The translations under genes were made by a program, and so were the position numbers. Shown piece after piece: positions 9,070-19,637 of a DNA stretch of 64,000 nucleotides. Origin of the DNA: Puerhibacterium puerhi (GTDB lineage Bacteria > Actinomycetota > Actinomycetes > Actinomycetales > Cellulomonadaceae); contig NZ_WUWN01000017.1 of the NCBI RefSeq assembly GCF_009846865.1, positions 1-64,000 on the forward strand, in the 5' to 3' direction. The notes beneath the pieces were generated by a model. That model was given only the letters and a program-made list of their open reading frames with translations, did no database searches and was not told where the DNA came from. Numbering within the stretch: the first letter of the stretch is position 1; each line of letters starts with the position of its first letter.

Positions 9070-9091
9070 GCCCGGGCCCGCCGGCCCGGGC
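9070..9091. terminator. possible bidirectional terminator between permease and xthA
   Basis: GCCCGGG and CCCGGGC form a 7-bp stem in the 53-nt gap between convergent genes. No U-tract is present, as is common in this GC range. Confidence 0.35.
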
Positions 9092-9101
9092 GGTCCGCGC
9101 G

Positions 9102-9929
9102 CTACAGCGCGTACGTCGCGACGACGGGCGCGTGGTCGCTCCAGCGCTCCTCGTAGGTGGCGGCGCGGTCGACCTCGACCTTGACGGCCCGGGGCGCCAG
9201 CGCCGGGTTGGCGAGCTGGTAGTCGATGCGCCAGCCCTTGTCGTTCTCGAAGGCCCGCCCGCGCCACGTCCACCAGGTGTACGGGCCGGGGCCCTCGCCG
9301 CCGTGGGCGCGGCCCAGGTCCGTCCAGCCGAGGTCGTCGAACCAGCGGTCCAGGTAGGCGCGCTCCTGCGGCAGGAACCCGGCGCTCTTGAGGTTGCCCT
9401 TCCAGTTCGCGATGTCCACGTTGCGGTGGGCGATGTTGAGGTCGCCGGCCACGAGCGCGGGCGTGCCGTCGGCGGCGAGCTCGGCCAGGCGGGCGGTGAC
9501 CTTCTCGAGGTGGGCGTACTTGGCCACGAGCGTGTGCTCCTGCCCCGGGGCGGCGGAGGCGGAGTGCAGGTAGGCGGACACCACGGTGAGCAGGCCGCCG
9601 TCGGGCAGCTCGACGTCGGCCTCCACCCACCGGCCGGTGTCGACGTCGGGCTCCGGGCCGCCGTCGGCGGCGTGCTGGGCGAGGCCGACGCGCACGGCGT
9701 GCAGCGGCAGGCGCGAGGCGACGGCGACGCCGGCGCGGCCCTTGATGTCGCACGACTGGTGCGCCACGTGCCAGCCGTCGAGGTACTCGTTCACCAGCGC
9801 GTCGGGCGCCCGGACCTCCTGCAGCAGCAGGACGTCGGGCGTGCGGGCGGCGAGCCAGTCGCCCATCCCCCGGCGGTAGGCGGCACGGATGCCGTTGACG
9901 TTGGCGGTGGCGACGACGAGCTGAGGCAC
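9102..9929 (-). CDS. xthA: exodeoxyribonuclease III (AP endonuclease family)
   Basis: 275 aa from GTG. It belongs to the Mg-dependent endonuclease/exonuclease/phosphatase fold. Visible family motifs are LVVATANVNGIRAA at the N-terminus, LLLQEVRAP with the metal-binding Glu (about residue 37), AGDLNIAHRNVDI (catalytic Asp/Asn), and the C-terminal WSDHAPVVATYAL. The role is removal of 3' blocks and AP-site incision in base excision repair. A GAGAAT hexamer (9936-9941) ends 6 nt before the start, so a leaderless transcript is possible. Confidence 0.93.
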   Translation of the reverse strand: MPQLVVATANVNGIRAAYRRGMGDWLAARTPDVLLLQEVRAPDALVNEYLDGWHVAHQSCDIKGRAGVAVASRLPLHAVRVGLAQHAADGGPEPDVDTGRWVEADVELPDGGLLTVVSAYLHSASAAPGQEHTLVAKYAHLEKVTARLAELAADGTPALVAGDLNIAHRNVDIANWKGNLKSAGFLPQERAYLDRWFDDLGWTDLGRAHGGEGPGPYTWWTWRGRAFENDKGWRIDYQLANPALAPRAVKVEVDRAATYEERWSDHAPVVATYAL

Positions 9930-9979
9930 CCGGCGATTCTCTCAGAGTCCCCCGACACCCCGGCCCCCGAGGTCGTGGA

Positions 9980-10459
9980 TCAGCGGCCGGCGTAGGCCGC
10001 CTCGATCGCCGCGACGTCGATCTTGCCCATCGCGAGCATCGCCTGCATCGCGCGCCCCGAGCCCTCCGACGTGTAGTCGCCCATCGCCTGCTCGAGCTGC
10101 ACGGGCACCACCTGCCAGGACACCCCGAACCGGTCGGTGCACCAGCCGCACTGGCCGGGCTTGCCGCCGTCGGCGGTCAGCAGGTCCCAGTAGTGGTCGA
10201 CCTCCTCCTGCCCGTCCACGCGCAGGTAGAAGCTGAACGCCTCGTCGAGCCTCAGCGACGGGCCCGCGTTGAGGAAGATCGCCGGGAGCCCGCACACGGT
10301 GACCTCGACGACGAACGGCGCGCCGGGCTTGGCGTCCGGCACGCCCTCGGGCGCGTGGTGCACCACGTCGACCGACGAGCCGGGGATGTGCTCGGCGTAG
10401 AACTGCGCCGCGTCGAGCGCCTGGGTGTCGAACCAGAGATGCGGTCGCACGCTGACCAT
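9980..10459 (-). CDS. VOC family protein (PhnB-like)
   Basis: 159 aa from ATG, with a strong GAGGAGGA Shine-Dalgarno. One glyoxalase/bleomycin-resistance fold of the PhnB/3-demethylubiquinone-methyltransferase-like type is seen: RPHLWFDTQALDAAQFYAE at the start, AIFLNAGPSLRLDEAFSFYL in the middle, and GWCTDRFGVSWQVVP near residue 120. The tail AMQAMLAMGKIDVAAIEAAY is also characteristic. Members are small cytosolic proteins; most have no known substrate. It is probably monocistronic. Confidence 0.88.
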   Translation of the reverse strand: MVSVRPHLWFDTQALDAAQFYAEHIPGSSVDVVHHAPEGVPDAKPGAPFVVEVTVCGLPAIFLNAGPSLRLDEAFSFYLRVDGQEEVDHYWDLLTADGGKPGQCGWCTDRFGVSWQVVPVQLEQAMGDYTSEGSGRAMQAMLAMGKIDVAAIEAAYAGR

Positions 10460-10515
10460 GGTCGTCCTCCTCGGTCGTGGCCCGGTCCGTGGCCGGCCCT
10501 CGCAGGAGAAGACGA

Positions 10516-10554
10516 CGCGGCGCCCCGGGACTCATCGAGTCCCGGGGCGCCGCG
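10516..10554 (-). terminator. terminator of glyA-folD operon
   Basis: An 18-bp perfect stem (10516-10533 with 10537-10554) and 3-nt loop lies 28 nt beyond the folD stop codon. Confidence 0.7.
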
Positions 10555-10581
10555 GTCGGAGCCACCGGGGTGGCGAGCCGG

Positions 10582-11493
10582 TCAGCCGGCCAGCCGCTCC
10601 GCCGTCTCCACGACGTTGGCCAGCAGCATCGCCCGGGTCATCGGGCCGACGCCGCCGGGGTTCGGCGAGTACCAGCCGGCCACCTCGCGGGCGGCCGGGT
10701 CGACGTCGCCCACCACGCGGGACTTTCCCGTCTCCGGGTCGGTCTCGCGCGAGACGCCGACGTCGACCAGCACCGCGCCGGGCTTGACCATGTCGGCCGT
10801 GACGATGCCCTTGACGCCGGCGGCCGCGACGACGACGTCGGCGCGGCGCACCAGCGCCGCCAGGTCGCGGGTGCCGGTGTGCGTGAGCGTCACCGTGGCG
10901 TTGACCGCCTTGCGGGTCAGCAGCAGCCCGATCGGCCGGCCGACGGTGACGCCGCGGCCGAGCACCACGACCTCCTTGCCGGCCAGCGACACGCCGTGCC
11001 GCTCCACCAGCTCGATGATGCCGCGCGGCGTGCAGGGCAGCGGGGAGTCGATCTCCTCGCCCACCCGCAGCACGAGGCGGCCGAGGTTGGTCGGGTGCAG
11101 CCCGTCGGCGTCCTTGGCCGGCTCGACCAGCTCGAGCACGCGGTTGGTGTCGATGCCCTTCGGCAGCGGCAGCTGCACGATGAACCCGGTGCACGCCGGG
11201 TCTTCGTTGAGCCGGCGCACGGCCGCCTCGATCTCCTCCTGCGTCGCGTCGGCCGGCAGGTCCTCGCGGATGGACTCGATGCCCACCTCGGCGCAGTCGC
11301 GGTGCTTGCCCGCCACGTACCACTGCGAGCCGGGGTCCTCCCCCACGAGCAGCGTGCCGAGGCCGGGCGTGATGCCCCGCTCGCGCAGCGCGGCGACCCG
11401 CTCCTTCAGCTCGGCCTTGATCGCGGCGGCGGTGGCCTTGCCGTCCAGCACGCGGGCCTGCGCGGCCCCCACGGGGGCGTCCGTCGTCGTCAT
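10582..11493 (-). CDS. folD: bifunctional methylene-THF dehydrogenase/methenyl-THF cyclohydrolase
   Basis: 303 aa from ATG at 11493. Interconverts 5,10-methylene-THF, methenyl-THF and 10-formyl-THF. Motifs seen are [20 protein letters not shown] with the catalytic Lys (about residue 60), [13 protein letters not shown] (about 95), the [11 protein letters not shown] segment, and the NADP-binding region [17 protein letters not shown]. The C-terminus ends [17 protein letters not shown], the family signature. It lies 14 nt after glyA and shares its ZTP riboswitch, so serine-derived one-carbon units can be oxidised to formyl-THF for purines. Confidence 0.97.
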   Translation of the reverse strand: MTTTDAPVGAAQARVLDGKATAAAIKAELKERVAALRERGITPGLGTLLVGEDPGSQWYVAGKHRDCAEVGIESIREDLPADATQEEIEAAVRRLNEDPACTGFIVQLPLPKGIDTNRVLELVEPAKDADGLHPTNLGRLVLRVGEEIDSPLPCTPRGIIELVERHGVSLAGKEVVVLGRGVTVGRPIGLLLTRKAVNATVTLTHTGTRDLAALVRRADVVVAAAGVKGIVTADMVKPGAVLVDVGVSRETDPETGKSRVVGDVDPAAREVAGWYSPNPGGVGPMTRAMLLANVVETAERLAG

Positions 11494-11507
11494 GCGTCCC
11501 GCTCCCC

Positions 11508-12800
11508 TCAGTACTGCTGCAGGTCCGGGTACAGCGGGAAGTCCGCCGTGAGCCTCGCCACGCGGGCGCGCAGGGCGTCGACGTCGGCCGCGGCGCCGTC
11601 GCGCAGCGCGACGGCGATGATGTCGGCGACCTCGGTGAACTCCTCGTCGCCGAACCCGCGGGTGGCCAGCGCCGGCGTGCCGATGCGCAGGCCGGAGGTG
11701 ACGCGCGGGGGGCGCGGGTCGAACGGCACGGCGTTGCGGTTGACGGTGATGCCCGCCTCGTGCAGGAGGTCCTCGGCCTGCTGGCCGTCGAGGTCGCTGT
11801 GGCGCAGGTCCACGAGCACCAGGTGCACGTCGGTGCCGCCGGTCAGCACCTCGACGCCGCGCTCGGCGACGTCGGGCTGGGCCAGGCGCTCGGCGATGAT
11901 CTGCGCGCCGCGCAGCGTGCGCTCCTGACGGTCCTTGAACGCGTCGGAGCCGGCCACCTTGAAGGCCACGGCCTTGGCGGCGACCACGTGCATGAGCGGG
12001 CCGCCCTGCTGGCCCGGGAACACCGCGGAGTCGATCTTCTTGGCCCACTCGGCCTTGGACAGGATGAACCCGGAGCGCGGGCCGCCGATGGTCTTGTGCA
12101 CCGTGGAGGACACGACGTCGGCGTGCGGCACCGGGGACGGGTGCAGCCCGGCGGCCACGAGGCCGGCGAAGTGGGCCATGTCCACCCACAGCTTCGCCCC
12201 GACCTCGTCCGCGACCTCGCGGAAGGCGGCGAAGTCGAGGTGGCGCGGGTAGGCCGACCAGCCGGCGATGATGACGTCCGGGCGGTGCTCGAGCGCCTTC
12301 TTGCGCACCTCGTCCATCTCGATCCGGTAGGTCTGCGGGTCCACGCCGTAGGCGCCGACGTCGTAGAGCTTGCCGGAGAAGTTGATCTTCATGCCGTGCG
12401 TGAGATGGCCGCCGTGGGCCAGCTCGAGGCCGAGGATCTTGTCGCCGGGGTTGATCAGCGCGTGCAGCACCGCGGCGTTGGCCTGCGCGCCGGCGTGCGG
12501 CTGGACGTTGGCGTGCTCGGCGCCGAACAGCTCCTTGGCGCGGGTGATCGCGAGGTTCTCGGCGACGTCGACCTGCTCGCAGCCGCCGTAGTAGCGGCGG
12601 CCCGGGTAGCCCTCGGCGTACTTGTTGGTCAGCACCGAGCCCTGGGCCTGCAGCACGGCGCGCGGCACGAAGTTCTCGGAGGCGATCATCTCGAGGGTGC
12701 CCTGCTGGCGGGCGAGCTCGCCGTCGAGGACGGCGGCGATCTCGGGGTCGACGTCGGCGATGCTCGCGTCGAACACGGGGTCGGGAGTGCGGGCGCTCAT
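11508..12800 (-). CDS. glyA: serine hydroxymethyltransferase
   Basis: 430 aa from ATG. The PLP enzyme converts serine and THF to glycine and methylene-THF. Visible are [20 protein letters not shown] (about 40), [16 protein letters not shown] (about 65), [14 protein letters not shown] with the PLP-binding Asp, and the Schiff-base lysine motif [15 protein letters not shown] (about 235). Length fits the family. It is the first gene of a glyA-folD operon behind a ZTP-type leader; CTGAGGAGA precedes the ATG. Confidence 0.98.
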   Translation of the reverse strand: MSARTPDPVFDASIADVDPEIAAVLDGELARQQGTLEMIASENFVPRAVLQAQGSVLTNKYAEGYPGRRYYGGCEQVDVAENLAITRAKELFGAEHANVQPHAGAQANAAVLHALINPGDKILGLELAHGGHLTHGMKINFSGKLYDVGAYGVDPQTYRIEMDEVRKKALEHRPDVIIAGWSAYPRHLDFAAFREVADEVGAKLWVDMAHFAGLVAAGLHPSPVPHADVVSSTVHKTIGGPRSGFILSKAEWAKKIDSAVFPGQQGGPLMHVVAAKAVAFKVAGSDAFKDRQERTLRGAQIIAERLAQPDVAERGVEVLTGGTDVHLVLVDLRHSDLDGQQAEDLLHEAGITVNRNAVPFDPRPPRVTSGLRIGTPALATRGFGDEEFTEVADIIAVALRDGAAADVDALRARVARLTADFPLYPDLQQY

Positions 12801-12891
12801 GGGCGTCTCCTCAGGCTGCGTTCTGATTCAGGCGGTTCGGGCTCGGCCGCCCCGGGCACGCCCGGGCACGCACCTCGCACGAGGTGACCCC

Positions 12892-13036
12892 GGGCCCAGG
12901 CGAACGACCCGTCGTCTGCACAGCGTGTCGCTCCCCGGTGGTGATCCACCCGCCCGGCGGGGCCGTTCCCGTGGCGCCCGCACCGGGGGTGCGGGGCGCG
13001 GGCAGGCTGCCGGGGTGCGCCAGTCGCGACCCGCCC
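12892..13036 (-). ncRNA. ZTP (pfl) riboswitch upstream of glyA-folD
   Basis: Read on the minus strand, the leader shows the conserved ZTP blocks in order: GGGTCGCGACTGGCG at the 5' end (about 13032-13018), the core TCACCACCGGGGAGCG (about 12945-12930), and CGCCTGGGC (12902-12894). A GC-rich hairpin insert separates the first two blocks. The same blocks recur in front of purH. A TACCCT hexamer (13037-13042) lies just upstream, so transcription would begin at the aptamer. ZTP/ZMP riboswitches are known to turn on glyA, folD and purH when 10-formyl-THF is short. Between aptamer and gene is a CACCTCGTGCGAGGTG hairpin, a candidate expression platform. Confidence 0.87.
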
Positions 13037-13042
13037 AGGGTA
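13037..13042 (-). promoter_or_regulatory. -10 hexamer TACCCT of riboswitch-glyA transcript
   Basis: TACCCT on the minus strand sits directly before the first conserved aptamer block. A start 6-7 nt downstream would give an RNA beginning GGGTCGCGAC. No good -35 is visible. Confidence 0.45.
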
Positions 13043-13095
13043 GCGCAACGGCGCCCGGCGGCCGAGGGCCCTCGGCCCGACGGCGGGCGCGACGG

Positions 13096-13605
13096 TCAGT
13101 CGGGCGCGCTGCCGCCGCGGGCCTCCACCTCGTGCAGCACGCGCCGCAGGTAGGTGTAGGTCAGCTCGCCGGCAGGGTCGTCGTACTGCGCCTCGAACCC
13201 GTGCTTGGTGTACATCGACAGGTTCTGGGAGTCCTTGCCGGTGAACGCCCAGATCTCGGCGACCTGCTCGGGCAGGTGCGGCAGGATCGCGAACAGCAGC
13301 GACGTGCCGATGCCGCGGCCCTGCATGTCGGGCGCGACGGCGAGCCGGCCGAGCGTCGCCTTGTTGCCCTCGATCTCCACGCGGATGGACCCCACGAGGC
13401 GGTGTCCCTCCCACGCGCCGACGGTGACGACGTCCTCGCGGGCCAGGTCCTCGCGCAGCTCGGCGAGGGTCTGGGTCAGCGGCGGGATGTTCGGGTCGCC
13501 GTACTGCTGCGCCTCCGTGACGAAGGCAGCGCGCCGCAGCGTCAGCAGCTCGCCGGCGTCGGCGTCGTCGACCAGTGCGATCCGAGTGCGTGGTGCCTCG
13601 CTCAT
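13096..13605 (-). CDS. GNAT family N-acetyltransferase
   Basis: 169 aa from ATG at 13605. The GNAT fold is shown by beta strand VTVGAWEGHRLVGSIRVEI, the acetyl-CoA pyrophosphate loop LAVAPDMQGRGIGTSLL (V-x-P-x-x-Q-x-x-G-x-G, about residue 95) and the C-terminal strand KHGFEAQY. The substrate is unknown. Its upstream region is shared with divergent purU. A TTCGAT hexamer 6 nt upstream may be its -10. Confidence 0.88.
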   Translation of the reverse strand: MSEAPRTRIALVDDADAGELLTLRRAAFVTEAQQYGDPNIPPLTQTLAELREDLAREDVVTVGAWEGHRLVGSIRVEIEGNKATLGRLAVAPDMQGRGIGTSLLFAILPHLPEQVAEIWAFTGKDSQNLSMYTKHGFEAQYDDPAGELTYTYLRRVLHEVEARGGSAPD

Positions 13606-13735
13606 GCGCCCATCGAACCAGACCGCCGGGGCGTGCGCAGCGGCGCCCACGCCGCGCGTCGCGGACCCGCCGGCGGTAGGGACCGGCCCGCGCCCACCCA
13701 GCGGATCGGACCGCCACCACCTGCCGGCGCGCCGG

Positions 13736-13741
13736 TACCGT
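13736..13741 (+). promoter_or_regulatory. -10 hexamer TACCGT of purU
   Basis: TACCGT ends 7 nt before GTG 13749, supporting that start over the in-frame GTG at 13740. Confidence 0.45.
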
Positions 13742-13748
13742 GTGCCCC

Positions 13749-14600
<852 letters not shown>

Positions 14601-14618
<18 letters not shown>

Positions 14619-14669
14619 CGGCCGTCGCCTTCCGCTGACGGCCGTCGCCTTCCACTGACAGCCGTCGCC
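14601..14669 (+). repeat. 20-bp tandem repeat across purU 3' end
   Basis: About 3.5 copies of a 20-bp unit (consensus GCCGTCGCCTTCCACTGACG) run from the last codons of purU into the intergenic gap. Each full copy carries the same TGA. It looks like a local duplication of the gene end. Confidence 0.8.
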
Positions 14670-14679
14670 CGCGGCGCCG

Positions 14680-15420
14680 TCAGGCCGCGCCGGTGATCGC
14701 GGCCAGCAGCGACTCGTGGCTCACGTCGGCCGGGAACGAGCCGTTGTTGCGCCCGTGCCGCAGCACCTCGACGCGGTCCGCGACCGCGCGCACGTCGTTC
14801 ATGTTGTGGCTGATCAGCACGACGCCGAGGCCCATGTCGCGCAGCCGCTGGATGTGCGTGAGCACCTCCGCCGACTGCGCGACCGACAGCGCCGCCGTCG
14901 GCTCGTCGAGCACCACGACCCGCGGCTCGCCGATGAGCGTGCGGGCGATCGCCACCGCCTGCCGCTGACCGCCCGACAGGTGGTGCAGGGGCGTGCGCAC
15001 CGACGGGATGCGCACGGTGAGGTTCTGCAGGATGCGGCGCGTCACGCGCTCCATCTCGCCGTCGGCGAGCAGCCCGCCGGAGGTCCGCAGCTCGTGACCG
15101 AGGAACACGTTCGCGGTGACGTCGAGGTTCTCGCACAGCGCCAGGTCCTGGAACACCGTGGCGATGCCGGACGCCGACGCGGCGGACGGCGAGGAGAACG
15201 TCACGGGCACGCCGTCGCGCTCGATGATCCCCGCGTCGGGCTGCAGGACGCCGGCGATCACCTTGGCGAGGGTCGACTTGCCCGCACCGTTGTCGCCCAC
15301 CAGAGCCACCACCTCGTGGGCGTGCACGTCGAGGTCCACCCCGACGAGCGCCTCCACCGCCCCGAAGTGCTTGCTCACCTGCCGCACCGACAACAGCGGC
15401 GTGCGGACCACGTTCGTCAC
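14680..15420 (-). CDS. single-domain sugar ABC transporter ATP-binding protein (FrcA-like)
   Basis: 246 aa from GTG overlapping the ROK stop (GTGA). Canonical Walker A GDNGAGKST (about residue 42), Q-loop TVFQDLALCENLDVTANVFLG, signature LSGGQRQAVAIARTL, Walker [14 protein letters not shown]-loop ISHNMND. FQDLALCENLDV is typical of the carbohydrate CUT2 class. CUT2 transporters normally use a double-domain ATPase, which is also present upstream (17868-19502); this is an extra single-domain type with no cognate permease beside it. It may serve a permease elsewhere or the adjacent one. Confidence 0.88.
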   Translation of the reverse strand: MTNVVRTPLLSVRQVSKHFGAVEALVGVDLDVHAHEVVALVGDNGAGKSTLAKVIAGVLQPDAGIIERDGVPVTFSSPSAASASGIATVFQDLALCENLDVTANVFLGHELRTSGGLLADGEMERVTRRILQNLTVRIPSVRTPLHHLSGGQRQAVAIARTLIGEPRVVVLDEPTAALSVAQSAEVLTHIQRLRDMGLGVVLISHNMNDVRAVADRVEVLRHGRNNGSFPADVSHESLLAAITGAA

Positions 15421-16607
15421 CCGATCTCCTCCACGATCCCGGCTCCCGCCTCGTCGACGCGGTCGAACACGTCGGTGGACTGCAGCGCCAGGAGCAGCGC
15501 GCCCGTCAGCTCTGCCCGGGTGCCCAGCTCCGCGGGCACGACCTCGACCGGGGCCACCCGGTTGACGAGCGTGCGCCGCAGCACCGCCTCGCGCAGCGGC
15601 TCGAGCAGCACGTCGCCGGTCTGCGCCAGCTCGCCACCCACGACGATGCACTGGGGGTTGAGCACCGTCGTCAGGCCGGCGACCACCTGGCCGACCACCC
15701 GGCCGGCGTCGGCCACCACCTGGCGGCAGCCGAGGTCCCCCTCGTTCGCGTACTGCACGACGTCGCGCAGCGTCAGGTTGCCGTGGCTGTCGCGCAGCGG
15801 CGCCAAGAATGCCGACCCGCCGACCACCGTGTCGAGGCAGCCGCGGTTGCCGCAGACGCACACGCGCCCCGCCGGGTCGACCTGGACGTGCCCGATCTCC
15901 CCCGCCAGGCCGGCGAACCCGCGGTGCACCCGGCCGCCGATCACCACGCCGGCTCCCGTGCCGTGGGAGACGCCGACGAACACCGAGTCCTGCACGTGCC
16001 GCGACGCCCCGAGGGCGGACTCCGCCATCGCCCCGAGGTTCGCGTCGTTGTCGACGAACACGGGCCGCGAGAGGCGCTTCTCCAGCACCTGCGCCACGTG
16101 GACGTCGTCCCAACCCCGCATGATCCCGCGCACCGAGATCAGCCCGGTGTCGACGTCCACGGGCGCGGGCAGCCCGAGGCCGATCCCGAGCAGCTCGTCG
16201 AGGTTGGCCCCGATGCGCTCGAGCAGGTCGACGACGAGCAGCGCGACGCGGTCCAGGCTCGTGTCCACCTTGTGCTCCGCGGGCAGCGGCAGCGCCTGCT
16301 CGGCCACCACCTCGTGCGACGCGTCGGCGATCGCCACGCGCAGGTGGCGCTGGCCGACGACGACGCCGGCGACCAGGCCGAGCCGGTGCGCGATCGTCAC
16401 CAGCTGCGCACGGCGCCCGGAGCGCACCGTGCCGCGGACCTCGACGAGGCCCGCGGCCACCAGCTCCTTGACGATCGTGGACACGGTGGCGGGCGAGAGC
16501 CCGGTCGCACCGGTCAGCTCGACCTGCGTCAGGCCGCCGTACTGCTTGACCGCCTCGACGATCTTGGCGCGGTTGGCCTCGCGCAACGAGGACTGGGAGC
16601 CAGCCAT
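15417..16607 (-). CDS. ROK family transcriptional regulator (XylR/NagC-like)
   Basis: 396 aa from ATG at 16607 with GAGAGGA Shine-Dalgarno. Winged helix at residues 10-75 (LTQVELTGATGLSPATVSTI). The ROK sugar-kinase-like domain follows with GIGLGLPAPVD, DNDANLGAMAE, the GTGAGVVIGG phosphate-type motif and the zinc-binding CVCGNRGCLDT. Glycine-rich ATP motifs are partly altered, as usual in regulators. It has its own likely -10 (TAGACT, 16633-16638) and a hairpin isolates it from the upstream permease. It likely represses the neighbouring sugar ABC operon in response to a sugar; the effector is unknown. Confidence 0.92.
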   Translation of the reverse strand: MAGSQSSLREANRAKIVEAVKQYGGLTQVELTGATGLSPATVSTIVKELVAAGLVEVRGTVRSGRRAQLVTIAHRLGLVAGVVVGQRHLRVAIADASHEVVAEQALPLPAEHKVDTSLDRVALLVVDLLERIGANLDELLGIGLGLPAPVDVDTGLISVRGIMRGWDDVHVAQVLEKRLSRPVFVDNDANLGAMAESALGASRHVQDSVFVGVSHGTGAGVVIGGRVHRGFAGLAGEIGHVQVDPAGRVCVCGNRGCLDTVVGGSAFLAPLRDSHGNLTLRDVVQYANEGDLGCRQVVADAGRVVGQVVAGLTTVLNPQCIVVGGELAQTGDVLLEPLREAVLRRTLVNRVAPVEVVPAELGTRAELTGALLLALQSTDVFDRVDEAGAGIVEEIG

Positions 16608-16632
16608 CGGCAGCCGTCCTCTCACGCCGGGG

Positions 16633-16638
16633 AGTCTA
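16633..16638 (-). promoter_or_regulatory. -10 hexamer TAGACT of ROK gene
   Basis: TAGACT on the minus strand lies 25 nt before the ROK ATG, after the permease terminator hairpin. Confidence 0.4.
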
Positions 16639-16649
16639 GGAGCACGCGG

Positions 16650-16682
16650 GCGCGGGCGGACGACATCGTCGTCCGCCCGCGC
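16650..16682 (-). terminator. terminator between mmsB and ROK gene
   Basis: A perfect 15-bp stem (16650-16664 with 16668-16682) and ATC loop lies 11 nt after the permease stop. Confidence 0.65.
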
Positions 16683-16692
16683 GTCGCGTCGG

Positions 16693-17871
16693 TCAGCGCA
16701 GCGCGGCGGCGCGGCGCTTGTTCCAGATGTCGAAGGCCACGGCGAGCAGCAGCACCAGGCCCTTGACCACCTGCTGGATGGACTGCGGCACACCCATGAG
16801 CTGCATGCCGTTCGACATGACCGCCATGATCAGACCACCGATCATGGCCCCGCCCACGCGGCCGACGCCGCCCGTCGTCGAGGCGCCGCCGATGAAGCAG
16901 GCCGCGATCGCGTCGAGCTCGAACATGTTGCCGGCACCCGGCTGGGCCCCGTTCATGCGCGACGAGTAGACGATGCCCGCCACCGCGGCCAGGAAGCCCA
17001 TGTTCACGAAGATCCAGAAGTTGATCTTCTTGACCTTCACGCCCGACAGCTCCGCGGCGTGCAGGTTGCCGCCCACCGCGTACACGTGCCGGCCGAACAC
17101 CGACTTCTGCGTGACCAGCGTGTAGACGATGATCAGGATCGCGAGCAGGATCAGGATGTTCGGCAGGCCGCGGCTGCTGGCCAGCTGGTAGCCGAACCAC
17201 ATCACGACGGCCGCCACGGCGACGATCTTGAGCACGAACAGCGGCATGGACTCGACGACCTGCTGGTAGGCGATGCGGCCCTTGCGGCTGCGCCACTGCG
17301 CCACCGCGTAGCCGACCACCGCGATGCCGAAGATCACGAGCGTGAAGGTGTCCACCCCGTACCCGCCGAGCAGGCCGTTCTGGAAGCCGTTGGCGATGTC
17401 GTAGTACGTGCCGCCGAACGGCGACAGCGAGACGTTGTCGAGCACGCGGTAGGTCAGACCACGGAAGAGCAGCATGCCCGCCAGGGTGACGATGAAGCCG
17501 GGGATGCCGACGAACGCCACCCAGAAGCCCTGCCAGGCACCGACGAGCAGGCCGACGACGATCGCCGCCAGCACGCCCACGTACCAGGGCATCCCGTTCT
17601 TGATCACCAGCACGGCGGACACGGCGCCGGTCAGCGCCACCACCGAGCCGACCGACAGGTCGATCTGCCCCGCGACGATGATCAGGATCATGCCGATCGC
17701 GAGGATCAGGATGTACGAGTACTGCAGGACGATGTTCGTGAGGTTGCCCGGGCTCAGGAAGTTCGGGTTGAGCGCGGCGAAGAGGGCGACGATCGCGACG
17801 AACGCGACGAAGATGCCGCTCTGACGCAGGTTCCTCGTCACCAGGTCGCTGAAGCCGGCGATGGCGGTCAT
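16693..17871 (-). CDS. mmsB: multiple-monosaccharide ABC transporter permease
   Basis: 392 aa, with about ten predicted transmembrane segments of the BPD_transp_2 (CUT2) type. It has the family motif [20 protein letters not shown] after the second helix, and [10 protein letters not shown] and [21 protein letters not shown] (the cytoplasmic coupling loop AxxxGV). Length near 390 aa fits the XylH/MmsB group rather than shorter RbsC. Its start overlaps the mmsA stop by 4 nt. Confidence 0.93.
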   Translation of the reverse strand: MTAIAGFSDLVTRNLRQSGIFVAFVAIVALFAALNPNFLSPGNLTNIVLQYSYILILAIGMILIIVAGQIDLSVGSVVALTGAVSAVLVIKNGMPWYVGVLAAIVVGLLVGAWQGFWVAFVGIPGFIVTLAGMLLFRGLTYRVLDNVSLSPFGGTYYDIANGFQNGLLGGYGVDTFTLVIFGIAVVGYAVAQWRSRKGRIAYQQVVESMPLFVLKIVAVAAVVMWFGYQLASSRGLPNILILLAILIIVYTLVTQKSVFGRHVYAVGGNLHAAELSGVKVKKINFWIFVNMGFLAAVAGIVYSSRMNGAQPGAGNMFELDAIAACFIGGASTTGGVGRVGGAMIGGLIMAVMSNGMQLMGVPQSIQQVVKGLVLLLAVAFDIWNKRRAAALR

Positions 17872-19502
17872 GACAGTTCCTTCGTGGTGTTTCGCAGACG
17901 GGCGGAGGACTCGGCGGCGACGTCGTCGGGGCCGACGTCACCGGTCGGCGCGGTGGCGCCGGCGGGCACCGCGGCGTCGCGCTCGAGCGTCATGAGCTCC
18001 ATGAGGCGCTCCTGCGTGGCCTCGGCGACGGGCAGCTGGCCCGTGATGCGACCGAACGCCAGCGTGTACACGCGGTCGCAGATGCCCAGCAGCTCGGGCA
18101 GCTCGGAGGAGATGACGATCACGGCCTTCCCGGCCGCGACCATGCGGTTGATGATCGTGTAGATCTCGTACTTCGCGCCGACGTCGATGCCGCGCGTCGG
18201 CTCGTCGAGGATGAGCACGTCCGGGTCGGTGTACAGCCACTTCGACAGCACGACCTTCTGCTGGTTGCCGCCGGAGAGCTTCCCGACCACCGACATGACC
18301 GTCGGCGTCTTGATGTTGAGGCTGGCGCGGTACTCGTCCGCGACCTTGAGCTCCTCGTTCGCGTTGACCCAGCCGCGGCGGGCGAGCTTGTCCAGCGCCG
18401 CCAACGAGATGTTGCGGCGCACGTCCTCGATCAGGTTGAGGCCGTAGCGCTTGCGGTCCTCGGTGGCGTAGGCGATGCCGTGGCGGATGGCGTCGGCCAC
18501 CGTGCGGATCGTGATCTCCTTGCCGTCCTTGACGATCCGGCCGGAGATGTTGCGGCCGTACGTGCGGCCGAAGATGCTCATCGCCAGCTCCGTGCGGCCC
18601 GCGCCCATGAGGCCGGCGATGCCGACGACCTCGCCCGCGCGCACGTCGAAGCTCGCGTCGTCGATGACCACGCGCTCCGGCTGCGTCGGGTGGTGCACCG
18701 TCCAGTGCTCGACGGACAGCACGACGTCGCCGATGTCCGGCGTGCGCTCGGGGTACCGGTGCTCCAGGTCGCGGCCGACCATCCCGCGGATGATGCGGTC
18801 CTGCGTCGAGGACGGGTCCTTCATGTCGATGGACTCGATCGTGCGCCCGTCGCGGATGATCGTCGTGGAGTCGGCGATCTCGGCGATCTCGTTGAGCTTG
18901 TGGGAGATGATGATCGAGGTGATGCCCTCGGCCTTCAGCTGGCGCAGCAGCTCGAGCAGGTGCTCCGAGTCGTTGTCGTTCAGCGCCGCCGTCGGCTCGT
19001 CGAGGATGAGCAGGCGCACCTCCTTCGACAGCGCCTTGGCGATCTCGATGAGCTGCTGCTTGCCGACGCCGAGCTGGCCGACCGGGGTGGTCGGGTTCTC
19101 CCGCAGGCCCACCCGCTCGAGCAGGCGCGCGGCCTCGTGGTTGGCCTTGTTCCAGTCGATCAGGCGCCCGGCGCCGCGCACCTCGTTGCCGAGGAAGATG
19201 TTCTCGGCCACCGAGAGGTAGGGCACCAGCGCGAGCTCCTGGTGGATGATGACGACGCCGCGCGCCTCGGAGTCGTTGATCGAGCCGAAGCGCACCTCCT
19301 CGCCGTCCAGCAGGATCTGCCCGCCGTACGTCCCGTGCGGGTAGACGCCCGACAGCACCTTCATCAGCGTCGACTTGCCGGCACCGTTCTCGCCGCAGAT
19401 GGCGTGGATCTCGCCCTTCTCGACGGTCAGCGTGACGTCCTGGAGCGCCTTGACGCCGGGGAACTCCTTGGTGATGGAGCGCATCTCGAGGATGGTGCTC
19501 AT
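17868..19502 (-). CDS. mmsA: multiple-monosaccharide ABC transporter double ATPase
   Basis: 544 aa with two fused nucleotide-binding domains. NBD1 is canonical: [16 protein letters not shown] (about residue 40), [30 protein letters not shown]2 has the degenerate Walker [17 protein letters not shown] but canonical [15 protein letters not shown] and [12 protein letters not shown], exactly the CUT2 family pattern. Energises uptake of xylose, arabinose, glucose or similar sugars; which one cannot be read here. A Pro/Ala/Asp-rich tail ends in [10 protein letters not shown]. Confidence 0.95.
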   Translation of the reverse strand: MSTILEMRSITKEFPGVKALQDVTLTVEKGEIHAICGENGAGKSTLMKVLSGVYPHGTYGGQILLDGEEVRFGSINDSEARGVVIIHQELALVPYLSVAENIFLGNEVRGAGRLIDWNKANHEAARLLERVGLRENPTTPVGQLGVGKQQLIEIAKALSKEVRLLILDEPTAALNDNDSEHLLELLRQLKAEGITSIIISHKLNEIAEIADSTTIIRDGRTIESIDMKDPSSTQDRIIRGMVGRDLEHRYPERTPDIGDVVLSVEHWTVHHPTQPERVVIDDASFDVRAGEVVGIAGLMGAGRTELAMSIFGRTYGRNISGRIVKDGKEITIRTVADAIRHGIAYATEDRKRYGLNLIEDVRRNISLAALDKLARRGWVNANEELKVADEYRASLNIKTPTVMSVVGKLSGGNQQKVVLSKWLYTDPDVLILDEPTRGIDVGAKYEIYTIINRMVAAGKAVIVISSELPELLGICDRVYTLAFGRITGQLPVAEATQERLMELMTLERDAAVPAGATAPTGDVGPDDVAAESSARLRNTTKELS

Positions 19503-19592
19503 CGCGGGTCCCTCCCGGTGACGCCGGAGCGCGTTGCGTGGGTGTTCATGCGCCCTCGTTCCTCCTTCGGTGGGGCGGGTGGTGCGGGGTGG

Positions 19593-19625
19593 GCCCGCCC
19601 GGCGGCCGTGGGCCGCCGGGCGGGC
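19593..19625 (-). terminator. intercistronic hairpin after chvE
   Basis: A perfect 15-bp stem (19593-19607 with 19611-19625), GTG loop, lies 13 nt after the binding-protein stop. Such hairpins typically protect or over-express the binding-protein message while letting some transcription reach mmsA. Confidence 0.6.
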
Positions 19626-19637
19626 TGCACCGGGACG

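Noticed and set aside
14716-18162. Very long open frame opposite the ABC ATPase, ROK regulator and permease genes
   Set aside because: It is antisense to well-recognised genes, has low-complexity His/Arg/Asp-rich translation and no domain. Such frames are expected from GC-rich codon use.
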